Below are positions 1-7,977 of a DNA stretch of 64,000 nt, in pieces. The stretch spans positions 248,001 to 312,000 of the forward strand of contig NZ_BAOS01000001.1 of NCBI RefSeq assembly GCF_002443295.1, given 5' to 3'. Position 1 is the stretch's first letter; each line of letters begins with the position of its first letter. This stretch comes from Candidatus Scalindua japonica (GTDB lineage: Bacteria > Planctomycetota > Brocadiia > Brocadiales > Scalinduaceae). The translations under genes were made by a program, and so were the position numbers. The notes under the pieces were generated by a model. It had not been told where the DNA came from and did no database searches. It saw nothing but the letters and a program-made list of their open reading frames with translations.

Positions 1-285
1 GTAGAAATTTTCCCATTCATGCTCTTCAAATATGCGTTGTTTACTTTCTTTGCCGGGGGAATAGTGCCATTAGACTTTTTTCCTGAATTTTTGGACCCAT
101 TGGTTAAGTTTCTTCCATTTCAATACATGCTTTATTTCCCGACTACTATTCTTCTTGGACGTGCTTCATTAGCGGAAGCCCATTCGATAATAATAGTTCA
201 ATTGATCTGGGTTGTAATAATGGGTAGCATTTGCACTCTTATGTGGAATGCCGGTAAGAAAAAATTGATAATTCAGGGAGGATAA
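1..285 (+). CDS. ABC-2 family exporter permease, C-terminal part (cut by window edge)
   Basis: The reading frame is already open at base 1 and ends at TAA 283-285, so the start lies outside the window. The visible part is very hydrophobic, with two or three membrane segments and a short Lys-rich cytosolic tail. The pattern of a PLDFFP loop followed by an LPFQYMLYFP stretch is typical of the ABC-2 permeases of the DUF990 group (ABC2_membrane_6). These act in pairs with an ABC ATPase to export an unknown substrate. The next gene starts 3 bp downstream and is a second permease of the same type, so the two probably form a heterodimer. The ATPase is expected upstream of the window. The family call is from pattern recognition. 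Confidence 0.75.
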   Translation, partial: VEIFPFMLFKYALFTFFAGGIVPLDFFPEFLDPLVKFLPFQYMLYFPTTILLGRASLAEAHSIIIVQLIWVVIMGSICTLMWNAGKKKLIIQGG

Positions 286-287
286 GT

Positions 288-1088
288 GTGGAGTCAATAA
301 AAATATATTTTTCACTGTTTGCGACATCCATAAAGGCGAGGATGGAATATAAGGCAAGCTTTCTCTTCTATATATTTGCCATACTATCTTTCTATGCAGG
401 GCAATTTGGTTTACTGTTTATACTTTTGAACCGCTTTCATGAAATAAAGGGTTGGACTCTGGGTGAGATGATTTTCCTGTATTCACTTCACGCCTTTGCT
501 TTTGGATTTACAAACCTGATATTTTCACAACTGGTAAATTTTGACAAAATGATTGTAGACGGTGAATTTGATAGAGTATTGGTAAGGCCTCTCAGTCCTT
601 TAGGACAGGTGGTGTTTTCGAAATTCGAGGTATCGACAGCCGCACATCTTATTATCGGTTCCACTGCACTCTATTTTGGTTCACATGTTGCAGATCTGGA
701 ATGGACCGTTTATAAGGTCCTGATGTTTCCTGTGGTTGTACTTGGGGCGGTTATGATTGCCGGAGGCTTACGCCTGATGGTAACATCGGTTGCTTTCTGG
801 ACATTGAGAAACAGGACTCTTGTTCACACCGTTATTTTTTCAAGCAAGGAGTTTATTAATTATCCTGTAAGCATATACAATCTGGGAATGCAGTTTTTTT
901 TGACATTTATATTTCCAATAGCGTTTATAAATTTTTATCCGGCACATTTCTTTTTAGACCGCTCAGGTACAGGCCTCCTTCATCCGGCTCTGGAAATGGG
1001 AACTCCAATAGCAGGCGCTGTAGTTATTACCGTTTCAATATTCTCATGGAAAGCAGGGGTAAATCATTACCAGAGTACTGGATCATGA
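288..1088 (+). CDS. ABC-2 family exporter permease (DUF990-type)
   Basis: This 266-residue membrane protein has about six hydrophobic segments and no soluble domain. Motifs such as FDKMIVDGEFDRVLVRPLSP near residues 85-104 match the cytosolic loop of ABC2_membrane_6 permeases, where a dGe.drlLlrPlnp pattern is usual. The start is GTG at 288, chosen because a good ribosome site (CAGGGAGG, 274-281) lies just upstream and overlaps the end of the preceding permease gene. The tight spacing indicates one operon and translational coupling. It is likely the second permease half of an exporter whose substrate cannot be inferred from the sequence. Confidence 0.8.
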   Translation: MESIKIYFSLFATSIKARMEYKASFLFYIFAILSFYAGQFGLLFILLNRFHEIKGWTLGEMIFLYSLHAFAFGFTNLIFSQLVNFDKMIVDGEFDRVLVRPLSPLGQVVFSKFEVSTAAHLIIGSTALYFGSHVADLEWTVYKVLMFPVVVLGAVMIAGGLRLMVTSVAFWTLRNRTLVHTVIFSSKEFINYPVSIYNLGMQFFLTFIFPIAFINFYPAHFFLDRSGTGLLHPALEMGTPIAGAVVITVSIFSWKAGVNHYQSTGS

Positions 1089-1279
1089 GAATATTTCTTA
1101 AATATGAATCCAATTATCGGTATTATTCCGAGATTCTCATATTTCATAATAATGTTGATTTGTGTAGAGAGTGAAGGCCATTTATGTATGGAAATCAATT
1201 GACAAGAGGAATACATAGAGTAAAATTAATGGTTTTATAGTATATTGAAGATTTCGTGTTTGTAGAAAGGGGTTTAAAA

Positions 1280-1561
1280 ATGGGTACAGCAAAAGCGCGC
1301 CATATCCTTGTGTCCAGTCAGGAAGAGTGCCAAAAGTTAAAAGAGCAGATCGAGGCTGGAGCAGACTTTGATGAGATAGCTAAGGAGCACTCACAATGCC
1401 CTTCTGGCCAGAGCGGAGGGGGTCTAGGTGAGTTTAGTCCCGGACAAATGGTTAAAGAATTTGACCAGGTAGTTTTTAACGATGAAGTTGGAAAAGTCCA
1501 TGGTCCTGTTAAAACTGATTTTGGATATCATCTGATCGAGATTACAGATCGGATGGAATAA
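1280..1561 (+). CDS. Parvulin-type peptidyl-prolyl isomerase
   Basis: This single-domain parvulin (rotamase, PF00639-like) of about 93 residues catalyses cis-trans isomerisation of prolyl bonds. It begins with ARHILV, the usual first strand with the active-site His. It then has the FDEIAKEHSQCPSG and GGGLGEFSPGQMV segments and ends with VKTDFGYHLIEI, all hallmarks of the family. No signal peptide is present, so a cytosolic role like E. coli PpiC (Par10) is likely. ATG 1280 is preferred over the upstream GTG 1256 because GAAAGGGG (1265-1272) sits 7 bp before it. It appears to be a single-gene unit. Confidence 0.9.
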   Translation: MGTAKARHILVSSQEECQKLKEQIEAGADFDEIAKEHSQCPSGQSGGGLGEFSPGQMVKEFDQVVFNDEVGKVHGPVKTDFGYHLIEITDRME

Positions 1562-1714
1562 GTGTCTATAGCTTGTGGTTACAGGCATACGGTTTTACAT
1601 TATTATTAAACACAAGAAAATAAGCCTTTGATCAGGCTGTTATCGCATAATATGTGTGTTGGTTATCCGGTAATGTATACTTTATCAATACACAATAGCT
1701 TAGCAGGAGCAGAG

Positions 1715-1987
1715 ATGAATATATATGTTGGAAGCCTATCTTATGATACCACAGAGGAAGAAGTTCGGAATATTTTCGAGCCGTATGGGGAAATAGCAAG
1801 TATATCTATCATTACGGATAAATTTTCCGGTAAGTCAAAAGGCTTTGGTTTTGTAGAAATGCCTAAGCAGGAAGAGGCAGAAGAGGCTATAAAGTGCTTA
1901 AATGAAAGTGAAATGAAAGGTAGAAATATTAAAGTAAATGAGGCGCATCCCAGAGAAGAGCGTTCAAAACGCAGGGAAAGATATTGA
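1715..1987 (+). CDS. RRM-domain RNA-binding protein
   Basis: This 90-residue protein consists of one RNA recognition motif. RNP2 is IYVGSL near the N-terminus and RNP1 is KGFGFVEM near residue 43, both with the aromatic residues that stack on RNA bases. A short basic tail (EERSKRRERY) follows. Such small RRM proteins are known in cyanobacteria, planctomycetes and some proteobacteria, often tied to cold or stress responses. ATG 1715 was chosen because CAGGAG lies just upstream and the RRM begins immediately; an earlier in-frame start would add 29 residues unlike the family. A strong terminator-like hairpin follows. The RNA target is unknown. Confidence 0.9.
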   Translation: MNIYVGSLSYDTTEEEVRNIFEPYGEIASISIITDKFSGKSKGFGFVEMPKQEEAEEAIKCLNESEMKGRNIKVNEAHPREERSKRRERY

Positions 1988-2012
1988 TTCGCTTTGTTGT
2001 TAACATGAAAAG

Positions 2013-2057
2013 AAGAAAGCAGTGGTCGTCAATCTGTGGCGTATCACTGCTTTCTTT
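2013..2057 (+). terminator. Rho-independent terminator after the RRM gene
   Basis: A perfect 12-bp inverted repeat, AAGAAAGCAGTG at 2013-2024 with CACTGCTTTCTT at 2045-2056, encloses a 20-nt loop and ends in a T-rich run. It lies 25 bp after the RRM stop codon. Confidence 0.7.
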
Positions 2058-2092
2058 ATGAAGTTTGTTCTGCAGAAATTACTTGATCAACA

Positions 2093-2539
2093 ATGACCGC
2101 GTCCATTCGTACCCTGAATATTTTAGCCGCCTTCGTCTGGTATGTTGGAGGCATAGTATTACTAATAAAGGGGACCACTATGCTGGTTGAGGCATATTTG
2201 CTGAAACCTGAGCAGAACTGGCCCTGGCTGGCTGTTACAGTAGGGCCTGTCATTGGCAGCATCAAGGGTAAGTTCATATTTCGTAAAAGTTGTCTCAAAA
2301 ACCTTACGAGAATAAATACTCTTAACCAACCAAAAATCTGGCAATTTTTCAAACCCTGGTTCTTTGCTGTATTAGCCATAATGATAACGTTTGGCGCGAC
2401 TATGGCGAGAATGGCACATACACAACATAACTATTACTTTTTAATAGCAGTTTCCATAGTGGATGTTGATATTGGCATTGCCCTTCTATGGAGTAGTCAT
2501 ATATTCTGGAAACAGAAGGCATTTTCAAAGAGATATTAA
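2093..2539 (+). CDS. Small integral membrane protein, unknown function
   Basis: I do not recognise a named family. The 148-residue product has about four hydrophobic stretches (near residues 8-28, 45-60, 88-105 and 115-135) separated by a basic loop containing KFIFRKSCLKNL. It carries a WYVGG motif early and an ALLWSSHIFW motif late. Coding is supported by the hydrophobic pattern, a stop codon (2537-2539) directly abutting the ATG of the next gene, and an in-frame stop just before the ATG at 2093. There is no clear ribosome site. The close junction suggests co-transcription with the phosphatase gene downstream. Confidence 0.6.
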   Translation: MTASIRTLNILAAFVWYVGGIVLLIKGTTMLVEAYLLKPEQNWPWLAVTVGPVIGSIKGKFIFRKSCLKNLTRINTLNQPKIWQFFKPWFFAVLAIMITFGATMARMAHTQHNYYFLIAVSIVDVDIGIALLWSSHIFWKQKAFSKRY

Positions 2540-3451
2540 ATGCTGAAAGCATCTATTGATTTAGGAACAAATACCTGCCTTATGCTTATTGCAGAGGTTG
2601 AGTCCGGAGCTGTAAATAAAGTCCTTGCTGATCATGCCAGAATTGTTCGCCTTGGAGAAGGGGTAGACAAAAAAGGATATCTTCAGTCGGATGCGATGGA
2701 AAGAACGTTAACGTGTATGGATGAATATAGAAAAATAGTTTCTGAAGTGGGGATATCTCCTATGGATGTGGTATGTGTCGCAACCAGTCAGGCAAGAGAT
2801 GCTGAAAATGGAATGGGATTTTTTGCTGGAGTAGAGAAGGAGTACGGATTCAGGTTCCGGGTTATTTCGGGTCAAGATGAAGCTCGATTAAGTTTTATGG
2901 GTTCTCTGCTTCCGGGTATGGCACCATCTAGTCATGCAGTTGTAGATATAGGAGGTGGAAGTACAGAATTTGTAACAGCAAAGGAAGATCGAAGTGTAGA
3001 CCTGGGGTCTGTGCGTTTTACGGAAAGATACCTGATCTCCGACCCGGTAATTGATGAAGAGTTTCGCGTCTGTCTTAGTGAAATAGATAATAAGCTTGAG
3101 GAACTTGTGGATTGGAGATGCTCTATTCCTGCAAACATACAAATGCTTGCAGTGGCTGGAACAGCTACAACGCTTGCATCCTGGCATTTGGGACTCAGAG
3201 TGTTTGATGCTGCTGAAGTTGAAAATGTCAAATTTACAAATCAAGACTTGCTTCGAATGGTCAATAACCTTAAGCGAATGACGGTAGCGGAGAGACGTGA
3301 ACAAGCAGGCATCGAACCAAAACGAGCAGACGTCTTGCTTGCAGGGGCGATGATTATGTGGAGGACAATGGAGAAATTGGATTTTCAGACTTGCAGTGTA
3401 AGCTCAAGGGGTTTGAGATATGGGGTGTTAATGGGTAATAATTCAATATGA
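2540..3451 (+). CDS. ppx: Ppx/GppA family exopolyphosphatase / pppGpp phosphatase
   Basis: This 303-residue protein of the actin-like ATPase superfamily hydrolyses polyphosphate chains or pppGpp. The first motif is IDLGTNTCLMLI at residues 6-17, the phosphate-1 loop. The phosphate-2 motif DIGGGSTEF lies near residue 136, and a late AGTATTLA motif near residue 216 is also typical. The length matches the short, single-module Ppx proteins of about 300 residues and not the two-domain E. coli enzymes of 500 or more. The ATG follows the TAA of the upstream membrane protein without a gap. Exopolyphosphatase and guanosine pentaphosphatase activities cannot be told apart from sequence. Confidence 0.88.
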   Translation: MLKASIDLGTNTCLMLIAEVESGAVNKVLADHARIVRLGEGVDKKGYLQSDAMERTLTCMDEYRKIVSEVGISPMDVVCVATSQARDAENGMGFFAGVEKEYGFRFRVISGQDEARLSFMGSLLPGMAPSSHAVVDIGGGSTEFVTAKEDRSVDLGSVRFTERYLISDPVIDEEFRVCLSEIDNKLEELVDWRCSIPANIQMLAVAGTATTLASWHLGLRVFDAAEVENVKFTNQDLLRMVNNLKRMTVAERREQAGIEPKRADVLLAGAMIMWRTMEKLDFQTCSVSSRGLRYGVLMGNNSI

Positions 3452-3464
3452 GAGAAACTCAAAG

Positions 3465-3887
3465 TTAAACATTCTTTAACTGTTTCAGCATTGGTGCGTA
3501 AAGCCATTCTACCCCGTTATTATCTGCCAGGTCCTTAATCATCGTATAGTATTTATTATAGATGTCTTGCGCCTTTTCTTTGTAATCAGGATTACAGAAA
3601 AATACCCGACAACCAAGCGTTCGGTGTTCTCTGATTGAGCATTGACTGTTTATGAGAAAGGGGCATATATTTTTGTCCGGATCAAAAGAGGGTACTTCCA
3701 CATTTTTCCGAATATAGTCTGTTTCAATGGTTGATGCATATAATACGTGGTCAAACTCATCGAAACTGCAGCAGGTACCACATGCAACACAACCTGGGTC
3801 GATACTTGCAAGCTCCGCTTCGAGCTTTTTGTATATTTCATTAATATCAGAGTTGTTTTCAGGATGATGATCCAACATGGATCCCAT
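3465..3887 (-). CDS. YkgJ-like cysteine-cluster protein
   Basis: This protein has a CVACGTCC motif near its N-terminus and a later cluster, CPFLINSQCSIREHRTLGC, followed by FFC. That spacing defines the YkgJ family (PF03692), a putative zinc- or iron-binding fold, sometimes an Fe-S protein. The biochemical role is not established. I chose ATG 3887, which gives about 140 residues; an in-frame TTG at 3947 would add 20 residues that look like non-coding leader. It converges on the ppx gene with a 13-bp gap. No other Fe-S gene lies next to it. Confidence 0.8.
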   Translation of the reverse strand: MGSMLDHHPENNSDINEIYKKLEAELASIDPGCVACGTCCSFDEFDHVLYASTIETDYIRKNVEVPSFDPDKNICPFLINSQCSIREHRTLGCRVFFCNPDYKEKAQDIYNKYYTMIKDLADNNGVEWLYAPMLKQLKNV

Positions 3888-4167
3888 TTTAGTATATATT
3901 GTTTTGAAAATACAGATATAAACTGAATCTAAACAGTAAATTTCCAATATCTGGTAAACTCTGTTGCTAATATAAATAAATTATACAGGATTAAATTTTT
4001 CTTGAAATCAATCTCTTTCAGTGGTAGCCTCTTGATTCATTTATGTATATATAACATGTATCAAGTAGAATTAAAGTGAATCTATTAAGTCTAAATGTTG
4101 GAGACTATGATAAAATTGCGGATGAATTAGAATTCTGGTTAAAAGACTAACAGGAAAATTGAAAAGA

Positions 4168-5502
4168 ATGAAAAAAAATAATAATTCGATAAGGGAATGT
4201 TTGCTAAACAAGATAGAGAAAAGGGAGGCTGTAGTAGGGATCATTGGTCTGGGTTATGTGGGTTTGCCGCTGGCAATTCATTTTGGGCAACAGGGGTTCA
4301 AGGTAATTGGTTTTGATGTGGACGAACGTAAAATTGAGATGCTTTATCAAGGGCAGTCCTATATAAAGCACATAAAAATGGACCATATCAATGAGAAAAT
4401 AAAGGAGGGTGAGCTTGAAGCGACAGTTGACTTCACGCGTCTTGGTGAAGCGGATTGCATGCTGATCTGCGTACCTACTCCACTTACTGATAAGATGGAG
4501 CCTGATCTGAGTTATGTTCTGGACACTACAAATTTTATTGCTGATAACCTCCGCGCGGGACAAATTGTTATTTTAGAAAGCACTACATATCCAGGGACTA
4601 CGGAGGAAGCTCTTCTTCCAAGGTTGGAGACTGATGATATGAAGGCTGGGGAAGATTTCTTTCTTGCTTACTCTCCGGAAAGAGAAGACCCCGGTAACAA
4701 GAAATTTGATGCCGCCAATATTCCAAAGGTTGTCGGTGGGGTCACCTCTTCCTGCCTGGAGATTGCGTCAGCTCTCTATAATTGTATTACCCAGGTGGTG
4801 CCGGTATCATCGACTGGGGCTGCTGAGATGACAAAGATTCTGGAGAATACGTTCCGTTCTGTTAATATTGCTCTGGTAAATGAGTTGAAGGTGCTGGGGC
4901 ATAAAATGGGTATTGATATTTTTGAAGTTATCAATGCTGCGGCAACAAAGCCGTTTGGTTATACGCCATTTTATCCCGGACCGGGACTTGGTGGGCATTG
5001 TATTCCAATTGATCCATTTTATCTCTCCTGGAAGGCCAGGGAATACGACTTTGTGACTCGTTTTATTCAACTGGCAGGTGAGATTAATGTGTCTATGCCA
5101 TACTACGTAATAGACAGGACTATGGAGGCTTTAAATCAGCATGAGAAAAGTCTCAAAGGCAGTAAGGTATTGGTGCTCGGTGTTGCATACAAGAAGGATA
5201 TTGATGATGAAAGAGAATCTCCCGGTTATACAATAATGAAGATGTTGTCAGAGAAAGGTGCTATTGTAAGCTATAATGATCCCTGGATTCCGGTGTTGAA
5301 ACCGACCAGAAAATACAACTTCCAAAAAAAGTCCACCCCTCTCACTCCTGATGTATTGCGGGAAATGGATGCCGTAATTGTTGTTACCGATCACAGCGCT
5401 TATGACTATGCTGATATAGTTAAGCATTCAAATGTCATTGTAGATACTCGTAATGCAACCGATAAAATTGATGGGGCTGATGGAAAGGTGTTTTTTGCTT
5501 GA
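4168..5502 (+). CDS. Nucleotide-sugar dehydrogenase (WbpA/WecC type)
   Basis: This protein of about 444 residues oxidises a UDP-sugar C6 alcohol to the acid in two NAD-dependent steps, feeding surface polysaccharide synthesis. The N-terminal Rossmann motif IGLGYVGLPLA binds NAD. The catalytic cysteine is in GLGGHCIPIDPFYL (Cys about residue 278). The C-terminal UDP-sugar binding domain contains VLGVAYKKDIDDERESP. The PIDPFYLSWKARE context fits UDP-N-acetylhexosamine dehydrogenases (WbpA-like) better than UDP-glucose dehydrogenase, but substrate is inferred. ATG 4168 is preferred; TTG 4159 is an alternative, with AGGA at 4152-4155. No glycosyltransferase neighbours are present. Confidence 0.9.
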   Translation: MKKNNNSIRECLLNKIEKREAVVGIIGLGYVGLPLAIHFGQQGFKVIGFDVDERKIEMLYQGQSYIKHIKMDHINEKIKEGELEATVDFTRLGEADCMLICVPTPLTDKMEPDLSYVLDTTNFIADNLRAGQIVILESTTYPGTTEEALLPRLETDDMKAGEDFFLAYSPEREDPGNKKFDAANIPKVVGGVTSSCLEIASALYNCITQVVPVSSTGAAEMTKILENTFRSVNIALVNELKVLGHKMGIDIFEVINAAATKPFGYTPFYPGPGLGGHCIPIDPFYLSWKAREYDFVTRFIQLAGEINVSMPYYVIDRTMEALNQHEKSLKGSKVLVLGVAYKKDIDDERESPGYTIMKMLSEKGAIVSYNDPWIPVLKPTRKYNFQKKSTPLTPDVLREMDAVIVVTDHSAYDYADIVKHSNVIVDTRNATDKIDGADGKVFFA

Positions 5503-5527
5503 GAGTGCAACATTCATTTACCTTATA

Positions 5528-5572
5528 GACGCCTACATTCTCGATACACTGAAGAATGTAGGCGTTTTTTTT
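5528..5572 (+). terminator. Terminator, copy 1 of a repeated hairpin family
   Basis: A 12-bp perfect stem, ACGCCTACATTC (5529-5540) with GAATGTAGGCGT (5554-5565), is followed by eight T residues. Two relatives with nearly the same sequence occur after the PEP-CTERM genes at 60168 and 61200. Confidence 0.85.
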
Positions 5573-5652
5573 ATGTATTGAAAAAATAAATACCTTTAGT
5601 TTTAACGTGAGTATGATCATTTAAAACAGTAACAAAATCAGGGAGGATTTTG

Positions 5653-7218
5653 ATGATTGAGAATAAAGATTATTCTGATAGTTTTTGTGTGCCGCGTTAT
5701 CGTGAGCTTGTCAGGCGATATTGCAGTGTTAAAGAGGTTGGAAGTCTTAAATATAGTGTAAAAGGAAAGAAGGTAAAGGAGCAGTTAGTTAACTGCATAT
5801 GGTCTGAACAGCTTATAAAGAAGGATAATTTATTTACAACAGATGGATTGAGAGTAGAGATCATATCTTCCGGTATATGGAACCTGGAGGCGGGGCCGGA
5901 TTTTAAGGATGCTGAAATACTTCTGGAAGGAAAGGGGACAGTTAAAGGTGATGTTGAGATTCACGTGTGTTCCGGTGATTGGGCACGTCATGGACATAGT
6001 CAACAGAAGGAGTATGATAATGTCTGCCTGCATGTCTTTATGTGGAATGACAGAAAGGAGGAGTATCTCTCAATAAACAATCGCCTGGTCCCTCAACTTG
6101 AGCTTTATGATTATCTGGAATACGAATTGGATAAGCTTGCTGATATGATAGATATCGAAGATTATCCACACACTGGCAGCGCCAATGCCGGTCCATGCCG
6201 GAAGAGATTGAATGCTATTCTTCACGGTGATAATTGGATTGGGCAATTTCTGGATTTTGCCGGTGATGAAAGGATATTAGCGAAGACGGACAGAATTGTA
6301 ACACAGCAGAAGTCAAAGACGTATGAGCAGGTTTTGTATGAGGCGATAATGGAATCGCTTGGTTATAAGAATAATAAAGAGCAGTTTTTACGTTTAGCGG
6401 CTCTCGTTACAATCAATGAGATTAAGAGATTAATACCTTCTGACGTTTCAGTAGATGAAAAAAGCAGGAGAATACAGGCATTACTGCTTGGTGTTTCCGG
6501 ACTATTGCCCAGTCAGAGATCAAAATATACAAGCGTTAAGGATGAGCATACTCTTGAATATATTACCGACATAGAACAGATATGGTCAAATATCAGAAAT
6601 GATATCAATTGTGAAAAAATGGATGGGGAGTCATGGAAATTTAAGTATTCCAGGCCGGGCAACTATCCAACAAGAAGGATCGCAGCAATCAGCCGTCTTC
6701 TGGCAGAAAATTCTGAAACCGGGATTTTCAGAGTGATAGTGAACACTTTTGAGAAGGCGGACACAATCGGGAATGAAGTAGCTGGGATAAAAACAGTCAT
6801 CAAAGACACTGAGTCTGTTTTTCTGGAATTATACGACGACCATTGGTCTTACTATTCTACGTTTGGAGGGATACGATTAAAAAAGAAGCAGAGGCTGGTC
6901 GGCAGAGAACGAGCTGCTGTAATATTCATAAATATAACTATTCCAGTACTGTTAGCATACGCAAGAAAAAAGAATGATTCTGCGTTAGAAGAGAAATTAT
7001 TTAAAGCTTATAAACAACATGCGAAACTATCGCCAAATAATATTACAAAGTTTATGAATTATAGAATTCTTGGAAAAAATTATAAGGAAGTGAGCATCGT
7101 TAATTCCGCAAGACGTCAGCAGGGACTCCTGCAGATATTTAAAGACTTTTGCGAAAGTGACGACATTGCATGTGAAAGATGTGTGCTTATGCAATCAATT
7201 AATTCAATAATCTCCTGA
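5653..7218 (+). CDS. DUF2851 family protein
   Basis: This 521-residue protein matches DUF2851 by its N-terminal half. The motif TTDGLRVEIISSGIWN is followed by LEAGPDFKDAEI and a GDVEIHV..DWARHGH segment, which together suggest a metal or nucleic-acid binding core. The function is unknown. A C-terminal cysteine pair, CERC, plus nearby Cys could bind zinc. ATG 5653 is chosen because GGGAGGA (5641-5647) is at normal distance; TTG 5650 would also be in frame. It is flanked by the terminator at 5528 and converges with the rseP operon, so it is probably monocistronic. Confidence 0.8.
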   Translation: MIENKDYSDSFCVPRYRELVRRYCSVKEVGSLKYSVKGKKVKEQLVNCIWSEQLIKKDNLFTTDGLRVEIISSGIWNLEAGPDFKDAEILLEGKGTVKGDVEIHVCSGDWARHGHSQQKEYDNVCLHVFMWNDRKEEYLSINNRLVPQLELYDYLEYELDKLADMIDIEDYPHTGSANAGPCRKRLNAILHGDNWIGQFLDFAGDERILAKTDRIVTQQKSKTYEQVLYEAIMESLGYKNNKEQFLRLAALVTINEIKRLIPSDVSVDEKSRRIQALLLGVSGLLPSQRSKYTSVKDEHTLEYITDIEQIWSNIRNDINCEKMDGESWKFKYSRPGNYPTRRIAAISRLLAENSETGIFRVIVNTFEKADTIGNEVAGIKTVIKDTESVFLELYDDHWSYYSTFGGIRLKKKQRLVGRERAAVIFINITIPVLLAYARKKNDSALEEKLFKAYKQHAKLSPNNITKFMNYRILGKNYKEVSIVNSARRQQGLLQIFKDFCESDDIACERCVLMQSINSIIS

Positions 7219-7240
7219 GACTCCTGACTTTCTTAACCTC

Positions 7241-7912
7241 TTAAGAAAGATGCAGTAACCTCATTATGTCGTTCTTTGTCGCGTAAACCATTAACGATAG
7301 CACCAACCCCATACCAATGTAATTGGCAATTGCCATTGTTTTTTCACTGATTGGAGAGCCCTTAATCTTTTCTATGCCAAGGAACATGAGATGCCCTCCA
7401 TCCAGAACAGGGACCGGCAATATATTTATTACTGCCAGATTAATGCTGATGATAGCCATGAAATACATTAGTTTGCCGATTCCGGACTTCGCGGATTCGT
7501 AGGAGGCTTGAGCTATCAGGACCGGGCCTCCCAGGGCCTTAGTTGATAATTTCTTTGAAACAAATCCCTGTATGGTCAGATATATTCTTTTAATATTTAT
7601 AACCGTTTTATGCGTGCCTACTACACATGCTTTCGCAATGCCATATTTCCTGACAATCTTTTTTTCACTGAATTTAATTCCCAGCAGACCGTGAGCATTC
7701 TCTTTGTTCTTCTGGGGCTTGATTGTCTTTGTAATGGTTTCGTAGTTATGTGTCCACGCAATTTCAAACTCATTACCCTGACTGGCGGTAACAATAGCGA
7801 GAAGCTGACTCCACTCAGAAACATTCTCTCCGCTTATTGATGTAATGTTATCACCCGGTTTAATACCTGCTGTTGCTGCAGGGTAACCTTCAACGGTTGA
7901 GTCTACTGTCAA
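7241..7912 (-). CDS. rseP: RseP site-2 protease, C-terminal part (separate frame)
   Basis: This segment carries a PDZ-like stretch (VDSTVEGYPAATAGIKPGD) and then the second half of the RseP catalytic core. NILPVPVLDGGHL supplies the zinc-ligand Asp of the LDG motif, and two membrane helices surround it. The frame stays open upstream to 7981, where it would join the N-terminal part through a -1 shift; in that stretch it reads IKLSKLGEETVKEF and SEGIFPHYGL. No convincing ribosome site precedes TTG 7912, so independent translation is doubtful. Taken with the upstream part, the full protein would be about 600 residues, long for RseP because of extra PDZ repeats. Confidence 0.8.
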   Translation of the reverse strand: MTVDSTVEGYPAATAGIKPGDNITSISGENVSEWSQLLAIVTASQGNEFEIAWTHNYETITKTIKPQKNKENAHGLLGIKFSEKKIVRKYGIAKACVVGTHKTVINIKRIYLTIQGFVSKKLSTKALGGPVLIAQASYESAKSGIGKLMYFMAIISINLAVINILPVPVLDGGHLMFLGIEKIKGSPISEKTMAIANYIGMGLVLSLMVYATKNDIMRLLHLS

Positions 7913-7977
7913 TCCGTAGTGTGGAAAAATTCCTTCAGAAAACTCCTTAACTGTCTCTTCTCCCAGTTTCGATAATT